From the NCBI GenBank assembly GCA_015501075.1, contig JADNYJ010000020.1, positions 124,001 through 188,000 on the forward strand: a stretch of DNA of 64,000 nucleotides, written 5' to 3'. Below, in pieces: positions 44,737 to 55,128 of this stretch. Position numbers and translations under genes: made by a program. How positions within the stretch are numbered: position 1 is the stretch's first letter; the number at the start of each line of letters is the position of its first letter. Source of the DNA: Gymnopilus junonius (taxonomy: Eukaryota; Basidiomycota; Agaricomycetes; Agaricales; Galerinaceae). The notes under the pieces are model-generated. The model saw only the letters and a list, made by a program, of their open reading frames with translations. It did no database searches and had not been told where the DNA came from.

Positions 44737-44884
44737 TGCTGTCCTCGCTCAACCTCTCCACTCTCATCTTTTCTCCCCCCAACATGCCTACACCACGAGG
44801 CAGCCGCGTGATCCGCCAAATATCCCCAAATAACAGCATAAATAGCCCCCAATCACACAGCCACCATCCCATCTTATCTCAGTC
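44737..44884. promoter_or_regulatory. Shared divergent promoter of EDC4 and metallothionein
   Basis: Only 148 bp separate the two start codons. A TATA-like CATAAATAG lies at 44837-44845, about 40 bp before the metallothionein ATG. No copper-response element could be assigned with confidence. Confidence 0.5.
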
Positions 44885-45102
44885 ATGATCTCCGTGCGTT
44901 TCTGCCTGCTCCCTCTTTCCCTTCTTTGCTCACCTCTCTGCCCTTCCCAGACTACCACCACCCCTCCCGCCAATCAGAATGGCTGCGGAAGCAACTCCTG
45001 CGGCTGCGGCAGCTCGTATGTCCCCCTGCACACCCTCCCAACCCTCTCTCTGACATCATTCAATCTAGTTGCGCTTGCAAGCCTGGAGAGTGCAAGTGCT
45101 AG
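44885..45102 (+). CDS. Seven-cysteine metallothionein, three exons, 35 aa
   Basis: Small Cys-rich protein that binds Cu(I) or Zn/Cd through thiolates in the cytosol. Exons 44885-44893 (MIS), 44951-45015 and 45069-45102, with consensus introns of 57 and 53 nt; total 108 nt, 35 residues plus stop. After a Thr/Pro N-terminus the pattern is C-x4-C-x-C-x3-C-x-C-x4-C-x-C, the spacing seen in short fungal (especially Agaricomycete) metallothioneins. Ending CKPGECKC. Reading without splicing gives a false signal-peptide-like N-terminus, since intron 1 happens to be open. Divergent from EDC4. Confidence 0.88.
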
Positions 45103-45155
45103 GCTCATCGACAAATACATAATATTATTGAAATAAACATGTTACTCTGTGCTCG

Positions 45156-46526
45156 TCACCAGTTCTTTTGCTGCAAGTCAGTGCCGACCCGCTTCCGCTT
45201 ACGTAGGTCTTGGTAACGCCTTTGTCTTGCTGGATCAAGCGTCTCCAGACGATCCAACAGAGATCGTATCTCTTCCGACAGCACATTCACGTCGACTTCC
45301 GATGTGTACTTGTTCAGGAGAAGGCGTTTGTAATACGAGATGGACTCGAGGCACCCTGCCTTGCGTTAGTGCATCTGTAGATCAACGAAAAAGTGACATA
45401 CATTTGCTGTCGGGCTGTTCGTCGAGCAGTTCTTGTATGGCTACTATTTCCCTTTCTAAGATTTCTCTGCTGCTCTCTAGCGCTCTGTTTAGATTTAGAG
45501 TAATTCAGAAACAAAAAGATTGTACCTGTCCCCACTAGCCAACGATGATATATCCAGACGCTTTGATCGTTGGGGTCCGTATACATTGCATTTCGGAGCA
45601 GCTCAAATTCTGCGGAACAAAGTTGAGCTAGTTTAAGACAGTGCAAGAGCCAAGACCATACCGTCCTCCCTTGACTTGGACTCATCTAGCTTTCCTTGCG
45701 TCCACAAAGACGCCAGCGCCTTTGACCGTTGGTGCCAAGCAGAAAAGTTGGAAAAATTGGCTTCGATTTTGCGAGCCGTGTATATCAGTTCGTTAGATTC
45801 GGGCCGTGGGTTGGGCATGCTGTCAAGCACATATCTTCTATAACCCCAAGCATGGACTGTGGAACAGTGTTAGCTTGCAAACAGGGACGTGTTCGCAGGA
45901 ATCTTACAGTTCCTTGCATCGACATCCAGCATCTTCTCCGCGACTGTCAGCTCCCTGTCCCAGGCGGTCTGTTTCCACCCAGCGTAATGACTTTCAGATT
46001 CTTGTCCAGGACCATATGGGATTTGTTCAAGGCACCATCTACGGTGATTCCATATCCAGTATACTTTCGGGTGGGCTTTCAATGCAGACATGGTCATGCC
46101 CAACTCATCCAAGAGTATGTCCTTAACGAGCTCTGCAGGGCTGATTCGATTGGTTAACTTTGAGGGTGGCAGTAAGAAAAGACTTACACATTCACGAAGA
46201 GGCCATTGAGAAGAATCAGGCGACGGTAATTCCAAATAGTATAGAACTCTGGATTGATTTGGAGCAGTAGTGTGGTAAGATCAAATGCGTCGCGAGACCA
46301 GTCTCGTTCTTTTTTCTTATAGATGTCAGATGGAAAACACAAAGACGATTTCGGTACATACTCTCGCCAGAGTTGCATCCGATAGTTTGGTAAACTCGTC
46401 TATCTTTGATAGCTCACGACGCCTTCTGGCCTCGCGTTCTTCTTCCGTCAGACGTGCGCGCTTAATGCCATGCTAGAGGCCATGGTTCAGTAGGCGGCTT
46501 GGGGAGTTGGAACTTGCACATACCAT
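45156..46526 (-). CDS. BET4: Rab geranylgeranyltransferase subunit alpha
   Basis: Alpha subunit of the enzyme that adds geranylgeranyl groups to Rab C-terminal cysteines. Five PPTA repeats are visible: NPEFYTIWNYRR, HPKVYWIWNHRRWCLE, a FHAWGYRRYVLD repeat across an intron, NFSAWHQRSK and DQSVWIYHRWLV. N-terminus is HGIKRARLTEEEREARRRRE. The only ATG that joins this frame is at 46524-46526, directly followed by a GTATGT donor, with acceptor CTCTAG before CAT GGC ATT, so exon 1 codes for the initiator Met alone. The C-terminus ends GTDLQQKNW with the stop at 45156-45158. Divergent from SYF1 by 90 bp. Confidence 0.9.
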
Positions 46527-46616
46527 CTTGGTTTGGTGATAAGATCGGTCCGCCAAGAGGTGGGAAAGTTGAGACTGGGAGCGGTCACACTTGTATTTCT
46601 CCAACATCCACCAAAA

Positions 46617-49600
46617 ATGCCATCCGTGGCAGCGAAGAGGCCCGCGCTGGAGGAGCTCTCTTCATATTTCCCCCTCACATTCCCCATAGCCACCCCGACA
46701 ACCCACCCCGACCTCATCTCGACAAATGACCTCCATCGTGAAGAGGACTTGTTACGCAATCCTCACTCTTTCCGCGCATGGTGGGCTGCCATAAACACGA
46801 CACGGGAAAACTACATTGTTCTCTCCAAGAAGGACCTTGGGACCCCAAACATTCCGGAAGATGTCCAGGCTGTTCTTGGTCCCCTCGCATCGCCCCTCGC
46901 GCGTTTGACCCTACAACGTCTGACATATATCTATGAAGCAGCACTCACTCAATTTCCTAATTCATTCAAATTATGGAAGTCTTATCTGACCATGCGCGTA
47001 TCGTTCGTTCTTGGGAAACAAGTGGTCAAGAAACGTGCTGGCGGTAAGAAAAAGTTTCCAGAGATGAAGGAAGCTTTGGAGGAGGCCCTGGAAGATATGG
47101 AAGAATGGGAGACACCTCTGGATCCAATCGTTGGGTGGGAGGAGTGGAGATCTCTTATTGCAACCTTTGAATGCGCTCTTATGTGGTTACCCAAGGTTCG
47201 TGTTCATTTGTGATTTTACCTTGTCGAGTGACCTAATATATTATATCCTTGGTTTTCCAGCTTCCTCGGTTATGGCTAATGTACATGTCTGTCTTCTTCC
47301 ACCCCCGATGTCCTTCGATCATCTCATTCACACACGCGAGACGGACGTTTGATCGGGCATTAAGAACGCTACCTCCTTCATTGCATGCCCGTATTTGGAC
47401 TCAGTATCTTCTATGGGCCGAAAGAAAAGGCGGAGAAATAACCGTCGCTGTTTATCGACGCTACCTTAAAGTTGACCCCAGCTTAACAGAGCGCTTCACA
47501 GATTTACTGCTTAACCCGAGCAATTCGCCTCCTCGGCCGCTGGAAGCTGCGAAACTCCTGTTGTCTTTGGCAAGGAAAGCTGCGCGACGAGATTACACAA
47601 GTCCTGAAGGCAAAAGTCCTTACCAGCTATTGGAAGACTGGATAGAAGTCGTGGAGAGATTTTCAGAAGAGGTTGGCTTGGACGTTGACGAGACTGACGC
47701 GTCCAATAATGCTATTGCGAAAGAAGATGCAGAAAAACAGCCTGATAATGCTGCAGTTGTATCTAGCCCTGATGGTCAACTCATTCGACTTGCGGGACCT
47801 GCAGTCCCTGTCACTGCCGATGGAAAAAAATCCGAACCCTATACAGAAGATGAAGATCCTACAAATTCGAAAAAACTTAATATCGAGAACATTGTACAAA
47901 AGGACGGTCTAGCAGTGTACACAGACCAAGCTGGACGATTGTGGACGGGGTTAGCCACCTACTGGATCAAAAGGGGCGAGTTTGATAGAGCAAAGGATGT
48001 GTCCGAAAAGGGTTTGAAGAGTGTCTTGACGCTACGGGACTTTACGCAAATCTTTGATACCTATGTCGAGTTCTTGGAGTCCTTGATTAGTGCCATGATG
48101 CAGGCTCTCGAGGACGAAGACGAAGACGAAGAAGATACTGCTGAAACGGAGGCTTCTTTAGATCTACGTATGCAGGAGCTTGAGAACTTGACGGATCGAC
48201 GCCCTTTCTTGTCTAACGATGTCATGTTACGGAGGAATCCTAATGATGTCCAAGAGTGGGACAAACGAGTGGCGCTATGGGGCGAAGATGATGATCAGGT
48301 ATGGCTTTATTTGCAATCGCTCAGGCAGGCCATTGACTTTTTGTTTCAGGTTATCAAAACATACACCAAGGCGCTGGAAACTGTCAACCCCGTAAAGCAA
48401 CATCGAATTTCCATCGGCTCTATGTCAACTTTGCCAAGTTTACGAAGAGGGGGGTGTCAGCGGTCAAGCAGATCCTGATCCAATCAGTTCACGCAAGATT
48501 CTGGAAAGGGCACCAAAGTCAACTTCAAGGCCGTCGATGACCTCGCTGAAATCTGGTGTGAATGGGCGGAAATGGAATTGCGCCACGAGTATGAGTTCTT
48601 CACGTCTTCTAGGGAATCTTGAGCTGACAGTGGTGCTAGTAACTATGATGAAGCTGCACGTGTTATGCAGAGGGCCACTGCTACTCCCAAGAATACCAAG
48701 GTCAACTACCACGATCATGTCCGTCCTTTCCTTGTCTTCCAGGAGTCCTGATACTAACATTGGGTCATATGTAGTCACTGCCTGTCCAGGCTCGGCTATT
48801 CAAGTCCCTGAAGCTTGGTCATTCTACGTTGACTTGGAAGAGTCTATTGGAACTGTTCAGTCAGCCAAGGCTGTGTATGACAAGATCCTGGGAACTTCGC
48901 ATTGCAAATGCCCAAATCATTATCAATTACCGCTGCTTTCCTCGAAGAGCACGAATATTTCGAGGAATGTTTCAAGGTGTACGAGAGGGGTGTTGAACTC
49001 TTTACCTTCCCCGTTTCTTTCGAAATTTGGAATATCTACCTTTCCAAGTTCGTGAAGAGATATGTAAGTCGTTCCTTGATCCCTGTTCCTGTTCAGTCCT
49101 GATTGTAGCGATATAGGGCCGGTTCGAAATTGGAGCGGGCACGCGACCTATTCGAACAAGCTCTGGAAAAATGCCCCTCGAAATCCTCCAAACCCTTGTT
49201 TCTCATGTATGCTCAACTGGAAGAAGATTATGGCCTTGCTAAACGTTCTATGGCGATCTATGAGCGCGCAACTCAGGTGGTAGCTGACGAGGACAAGTTC
49301 GAGGTAAGTCTTACATCGGTTACATATCCTCGAGTGGGAATTTTGATTATGACTATTTTCAGATGTTCTCGATTTACATTGCGAAGGCCACTGCGAACTT
49401 TGGTCTTCCAGCGACACGGCCGATATACGAACGAGCCTTGGAAGGTGAACGACAAGCTGTTTAAATCATATAGTTCAATTGCTAACGTCCCAATTTTCAG
49501 TCTTGCCTGATCGCCAAACCGCTGAAATGTGTCTTCGTTTCGCAGCTTTGGAACGCAAACTTGGTGAAATCGACAGAGCACGCGCTATCTATGCTCATGC

Positions 49601-49976
49601 TTCTCAGTTCTGCCGATCCTCGTGTCAACCCCCAATTCTGGACGGAGTGGAACACGTTCGAGATCGAAACTGGGTCTGAAGACACCTTCAGAGAGATGTT
49701 ACGCATCAAGCGGAGCGTTCAAGCTCAATTCAACACGGAGGCGAGCTATCTGGCAGCGCAGACCATCAGCGCTAGACAAGGCGCAAAGAAAGGGGACGAA
49801 ATTGCCACGGAGGCCCAGGATGCTATGCGGCTGCCGAGCAGCAGGCACATAAGGCTACCAATGGCCCTGCATTTGTTTCATCCACCAAGAAGGCTGCGGA
49901 TGACCAGAACGGGGCTCCTGTTGCACCAGCGGCTAATGCTGATGAAATTCAGATCTCTGATGAGGAGGACATGTAG
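46617..49976 (+). CDS. SYF1: Pre-mRNA-splicing factor SYF1
   Basis: HAT-repeat scaffold of the Prp19-associated complex, needed in spliceosome activation, homologous to human XAB2. The start at 46617 ([16 protein letters not shown]) leads to HAT repeats with the W/Y and P signatures throughout: [70 protein letters not shown], and [13 protein letters not shown]. The end is acidic (ISDEEDM) with the stop at 49974-49976. At least six introns. Single-base breaks at 48388-48391, 48439-48441, near 48513, 49613-49614 and near 49827 all shift a conserved frame; because SYF1 is normally essential, sequence errors are the likely cause. Confidence 0.93.
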
Positions 49977-50022
49977 GGGTATAAAACTGGTATTTTTAAT
50001 TTGTAGTAGTAATTATATACCG

Positions 50023-50859
50023 TCATGAACGACCCCAGCGCTCGACCTCTGCTTCACATATGTCTTCCCAAACATCGTCCCATCCTGCGCCCTCTAACCA
50101 AGGCTGTTCAACCCATTTATTAATAATTTCACGGGATTTTTCGAAGCCGACAGAATGTTTGCGGAGACCATCTACCAACTCAACGTGCAATGCCAGGGAC
50201 CGATGATATGGCCTTAGTATTTCGGGTACACGGGTGACTGAGTTGAGAACATTAGAGGATGGTGAGGTATTGCTTTGTAGGAACTCACCAAAAGCTTTCC
50301 AGGGACCAGGTGACCCATAGTGGTTCTTCGTGTACCCATCGCCAGCCTTGACCTTGTGGGCATCGACGAGGACCGCTTCGAGTTGTCAATGACACTGTTC
50401 ATCCTCTGGAACTGCTTTTTCTGCAAACAGGTTGATCAACGACATGTCAAAGGGTAGATGCAAAGGCCTCACCAGTTTAATGAGGACGACATCGAGCTTT
50501 ACGATACATTCATCCATGATGGCAACTTGGGTCCTACCAGACGACTTGTCGGTTTCTTGTTAGGAATCACTTTCAAAGCATTGCTGGTGCCGCTGTTAAA
50601 AATGGGAGATTTTCTGAGCAACGAAATACACGGACTCGAGTTCTGTGCGGGTGTCGACAAGCTCGCGAGCAGCCTTCAAACCATCGATGAGAACGAGGTC
50701 ATGCCATGTTTCGGTTATGCCGCGGAGCTCTTGGAGGAGAGTGCGGGACTTTCTGTGGAAGGTAGACTCGGTGTATCGGGAGGGGGACGCAGGAGAATGG
50801 GGGGCCGGCGAGGAAGTAGGAGTGGAGGGACCGCGAAAGGATGCGAGTCTGCTGGACAT
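50023..50859 (-). CDS. Conserved hypothetical protein
   Basis: Start at 50859 gives a Ser/Pro-rich N-terminus ([20 protein letters not shown]) and then a helical body: [80 protein letters not shown], ending [13 protein letters not shown] and a stop at 50023-50025. Several exons, at least one frame uncertainty near 50390. I recall similar proteins only as uncharacterised Agaricomycete entries. Helical pattern hints at a coiled-coil or helical bundle. Convergent with SYF1 with under 50 bp between stops. Confidence 0.6.
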
Positions 50860-50945
50860 GGTCAAAGTACGCGGTGTTTGGTCCAAAGGGGATTGAAACA
50901 CAGACCAAAAATAAACCACCGCTCTTTTTTGATTCTTACTACGCC

Positions 50946-52385
50946 ATGGCTCGCAAACGCAAAACACGAACACATGTGAAGGAGGACACCAAGCCAGCCA
51001 ATGTCCCAAAGTCAATCATCATAAAACATGGCCAAGTCGGCCACTCCCTCTCTCAACTCGTCCGCGATGTCCGCAAAGTCATGGAGCCCAATACCGCCTC
51101 TCGTCTCAAGGTTGGCCAGCTTCTTTCTTTATTTTACATCTCTTCATCCTTGTCTAGGAGCGCTCCAGAAACAAATTAAAAGACTTTCTTACTATCGCCC
51201 CTGCCCTCCAAGTCACCCATCTCCTTGCATTCACCCTCACTGCTCGCGCACCTTCCCTCCGTCTCATCAGGTTATCCGATGGCCCCACACTCAGCTTCCG
51301 CGTAGAGAGGTATAGTCTTATGAAAGACGTTCTCAATACTTCCCGGAGAGCGAGGAGTGTAGGAATGGAGTACCTCACTCCTCCATTGGTGTGTTTTGCT
51401 CTATCGTTTTTTTTAAGTCTACTAAGCTTCTCTTTATTAGCTCGTACTTGCGTCCTTCCCCCCTCCCTCTCCAACAACTCCGCCCCATCTACCGCTTCTC
51501 ATGAAATCCTTCCAATCCCTCTTCCCACCCTTGGCTCCCAACTCACTCAGTCTTTCCTCCGCACGCCGAGTTGTTCTCATATCCTACAATGCTGAACGCG
51601 GTACCGTTGACTTCCGCCACTACATCATCAAGGTTAAGCCATATGGTGTCTCCAAACGCGTTCGTCGTGTTCTGGAAGGTGCTACCCAGTCTTCTGGCCT
51701 TCTTGACCTTGGCAACGAAAAGGACGTCGCCGACTTCCTCCTTCGGAAACGAGGGGAACCTGGCCCTGAAGGCGGATACGAAAGTGCCGCTTCTTCTGCC
51801 GAAAGCGTGGCGGGAGATGACGGTGATGCTGTCGACCTTGCAGAAGATTACGTGGGTAGAAACAATAAGAAAGGTCAGAGACGAGCCGTCAGACTGGATG
51901 AAGTTGGTCCAAGGATGGAACTACGCTTGATTAAAATTACTGAAGGAGTACCTGGCAAGGAAGGAGCGGTAATGTATCACTCATTTGGTACGCTTTTTCA
52001 GTTTCTCTTTCGTCCATTTTCACTTTCTCTTTCGTCCATTTTCACTTTCACTTACGATCTTGACGCAGTCAAAAAATCCAAGAAGGAAGTTGCACTCCAG
52101 AATGCCGAGCACGCAGCAAAAGCCAAGTTGAGGAAGGAGAGAAGAGAAGAACAGGAAAGGAACGTCCAGCGGAAGAAGGCCGCTTCTGAAAAGACCAAGG
52201 CGGAAGGCGCGGATGAAGATGAGCTTAGTGAGGATGAGGATGCAGATGAAAATGACGACGACGAAATAGGAGAGTGGAATGAGGAAGAGGATATCAGTGA
52301 GGGAGAGGATGACGAAGAATCAGAGGATGAAAGTTCAGAGGATGAACGACCAACAAAAAAGGTGAAACTTAGAAAGAAAAGCTAG
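50946..52385 (+). CDS. SSF1: Brix-domain ribosome biogenesis protein SSF1 (Peter Pan)
   Basis: Nucleolar 60S assembly factor. MARKRKTRTHVKEDTKPANV at 50946 is the usual basic N-terminus. The Brix domain follows: SIIIKHGQVGHSLSQLVRDV, RKVMEPNTASRLKERSRNKL (intron), TLSFRVERYSLMKDVLN, and VVLISYNAERGTVDFRHYII (Brix core). The C-terminal part has GPRMELRLIKITEG, an intron holding an exact 22-bp tandem duplication, then Lys/Glu-rich helices and a long acidic tail ending in a basic KKVKLRKKS with the stop at 52383-52385. At least three introns. Confidence 0.93.
52002..52045 (+). repeat. 22-bp tandem duplication in SSF1 intron
   Basis: Two exact adjacent copies (52002-52023 and 52024-52045) of a CT-rich unit beginning TTTCTCTTTCGTCC, just before the 3' splice site. 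Confidence 0.9.
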
Positions 52386-52434
52386 TGGTCAAGGATTGGT
52401 GCCAGTACTGACAAGGAAGTTACATAAATATCTT

Positions 52435-53155
52435 TCATTTTGACCAAGGCCATAAATTTTCCAGTCGCATTTTGATACCTTCCCAGTTATCCAGTGCGGG
52501 TCTGGCGTCGAGGTAGAAAGCCACGTTCTCTTTCGACCCGCTGCTATGGCCAGTGTAAAAGTCGATTATGTAGCGCATTTGCGTTCCGCACCGATCTACA
52601 ACCCAGTCATGACGGTCAAAGGGAGCGGAATAACTGAGATATTATGTCAGTGAGGCATTTGCAAATGATCAAAGGATCGAAAACACACCCAAGAAGCATA
52701 TTAAGCCGAGCTTTCGGGCTCCTGTCCTTCGGCCGCCCTTTGAAATTGACAAGCTTTAGGCCGCCACAGGTCTCACTCCCTCGACCAGCTTCCCATTTCA
52801 AGATCTCAGTCCATGCCCGTTCATTAACCGCGTTGTGTATCGGTACAATCGTTTTCATGTCCGCGGCTCGAGGGTTGTGGTTCTTGCGCGCCATAGCAGC
52901 GAAAAATTGTTCTTCCGAGGGGTATACCCACTTCTCGTCGTTAGGCTTGGGTATTGAGGAGATTTCACGATCTCGGGAAAGGGGAACGGAAGACGTCCGA
53001 GAAGAGTCAGCAGACATAAATCGAGCCCATGTGGAAGTTGAAGTGGCTGTCGAGTGGTCTACGGGACACGCCTGAGTGTCGGACGTGTTTTTAAACGAAC
53101 TGTGATCGACAGGGCATTTTGGAGCTTCAGACGTCGTCGTTGGCGATGAGGACAT
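52435..53155 (-). CDS. CYC3: Cytochrome c heme lyase (holocytochrome c synthase)
   Basis: Mitochondrial intermembrane-space enzyme that attaches heme to apocytochrome c. The start at 53155 (MSSSPTTTSEAPKCPVDHSS) has two CPV heme-regulatory motifs (KCPVDH, ACPVDH). The conserved domain follows: KWVYPSEEQFFAAMARKNHN, MKTIVPIHNAVNERAWTEIL, KWEAGRGSETCGGLKLVNFK and GRPKDRSPKARLNMLLG, then after one intron YSAPFDRHDWVVDRCG, RYIIDFYTGHSSG and PALDNWEGIKMRLENLWPWS. Stop at 52435-52437. The tail-to-tail spacer to SSF1 is 49 bp. Confidence 0.93.
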
Positions 53156-53337
53156 GGTTTGAATGAACGGCGTCCTTCGGTTATTTTCGTCAAGAATGAT
53201 TGATTATGTAAGGTAAGCCCCTGATCTAATTTTGGCGGTGCTCCCCCACACCGGCAAGTCAGTGAAGCCAGCCCGGTTGGCGCGCGACTATAACTTAAGA
53301 TGCCTCACATTCCTTCTCGTCCCTCAATTGTCCAACA

Positions 53338-54890
53338 TGCCCTCCTCCCAGCCTGTGTTTCTTACCCCCTTGACCCGCCTATTCAAATCGACCACCCAGT
53401 CATGCTGGCAGGGTAAGCCACAGAAGGTTTGTTGCAGAACCACGTTAATTAGAACAACCTGGTAGGATGAACGTTGCCGCCGGTCCTAAGCTGGCTGCTG
53501 CCGTGACCAACTCGGGCTAGTCAATGCATTCCTCTGGTTGTGTATATCTCGCTTATGTATCCATGTTTTTCCAGGAGGGATTGGTGTCATTGGAGGTGTC
53601 CGCCAAGCCCAAGTTCCTCCAGGGGTCCATCAATGAACTCAAGAGTCATCTCGAAGACAAGAATGCCCCATTTCGGGGTAGACCTTCTCGTTCCACAAAT
53701 TGGTGGCAACGCGCGAAAGACCAATGCAGGTGTTCCACTCTCCTTTCTCTAAACGTGGAATTGACGCCGATATAGAAAGACTATACCTCTGGTCAATTGC
53801 CTGAACTGATCGACGTTATTATCAAAGGAGGAGCGTCACTATTCGTATGTGCAGTTGGCGTTCCCCAAAGTGGGCTGTCGATAAGCTGCATGCTGCAGGA
53901 ATCCTGTCATGAAGTCCGTTTATTCCCTCTCTGCAATGACATCAAGATTCTGACCCAAATTACTGATAGCATGGTTGGACACCCAAGGTAAATCGATATT
54001 TTGCCCGTTTGCCTATGGACCCCTAACACCTTCCTGCCCCTAGCACGTTCCAAAGGCCCTCGCTCAAGGTACAATTTATCTGATCTAGCCACAAAATCCA
54101 TCCCAAACGCATAATTTAGGTGTCGATATCATTTGTGCTCAGGGCGGTGAGGGTGGAGGACACACAGGCGAAACGCCGTTTTCCATTCTCATCCCAGCAG
54201 TTGTCGACCTCTGTAAGGACTCCAAGAGCCCTCTAACAGGCGAACCCGTCATAGTGGTGGCGGCAGGAGGTATTGCGGATGGCCGCGGCCTAGCAGCTGC
54301 ACTAGCGTGCGTACTTTTACCTTCGTCATGCCTGCGGCAAGTAACAAGACGACATTTCAGTTACGGTGCCTCTGGCGTTTGGGTTGGCACACGCTTTGTC
54401 GCTAGTGTAGAAGCAGGTGCATCAAAAAAGCATAAAGAAATGGTCCTTTCTGCCGGCTATGACGATGTCATCCGCACCCTGATATATTCAGGTCGGCCTA
54501 TGAGCGTCCGTAAACCCCTTATGTCGAGGAATGTATGCACTCGGTCTAATCATTTTATTCCCCGTGATTAATTGGATCTATGGGTTAGGGAAACAAAGAG
54601 AAGCACTGAAATCCAGCACCTAGTTTCAGAAGGAAAATACCTCACGACGTAGAACTCCAAAGTCACCAGAAAAATCAATTAGGGCCTGTCTTGTTCGTCT
54701 TTCAGCTGTGGACCCCATGTCTTTGTTGACCGTGTCTTTAGGGCTTATGGGACGAGTTGCTGGATCAATTCATGATATCAAGCCTGCAAAAGAAATGTAA
54801 GTCGATCGTTGTACCAGGTCTATCTTTATTGGGTTTCTGACAATCCTGTGCAGAGTTGACGAGCTTGTAAATACGCTGCCAAGAGCTTGA
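53338..54890 (+). CDS. Nitronate monooxygenase / 2-nitropropane dioxygenase
   Basis: FMN enzyme that oxidises alkyl nitronates (for example propionate 3-nitronate). TIM-barrel blocks in order: PLTRLF, IDHPVMLAGMNVAAGPKLAA, GGIGVIGG, APF/GVDLLVPQIGGNARKT, LFVCAVGVP, the FMN/catalytic loop IICAQGGEGGGHTGETPFS, VIVVAAGGIADGRGLAAALA, and YGASGVWVGTRFVASVEAG. The C-terminus ends DELVNTLPRA with the stop at 54888-54890. Short introns throughout. One-base breaks at 53384 and 53674 shift the frame; others are likely between 53580 and 53640. One junction near 53515 has GC (GCTAGT) instead of GT. I read it as a real gene with sequence errors, but recent decay is possible. Confidence 0.8.
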
Positions 54891-55128
54891 CCACTGCTTC
54901 CTCCTTACAAGTCGCTAAGGCAAAGCTTTAATGTTCATCTTTGAATCTTTGAAACGCGGACTATGGAATGTATAGAATCATTTATTTGAGTGTGCTTTTT
55001 ATATTTACTGTGGAACCAATTATACCAACGGAATACAAACGATTATAATTTGCCTTATCCATCCCCTAAGTGGACAAAAACGCATAACTTTCCTCTCGGC
55101 GATTGGTACTCCGCCATGTATGTACTTA

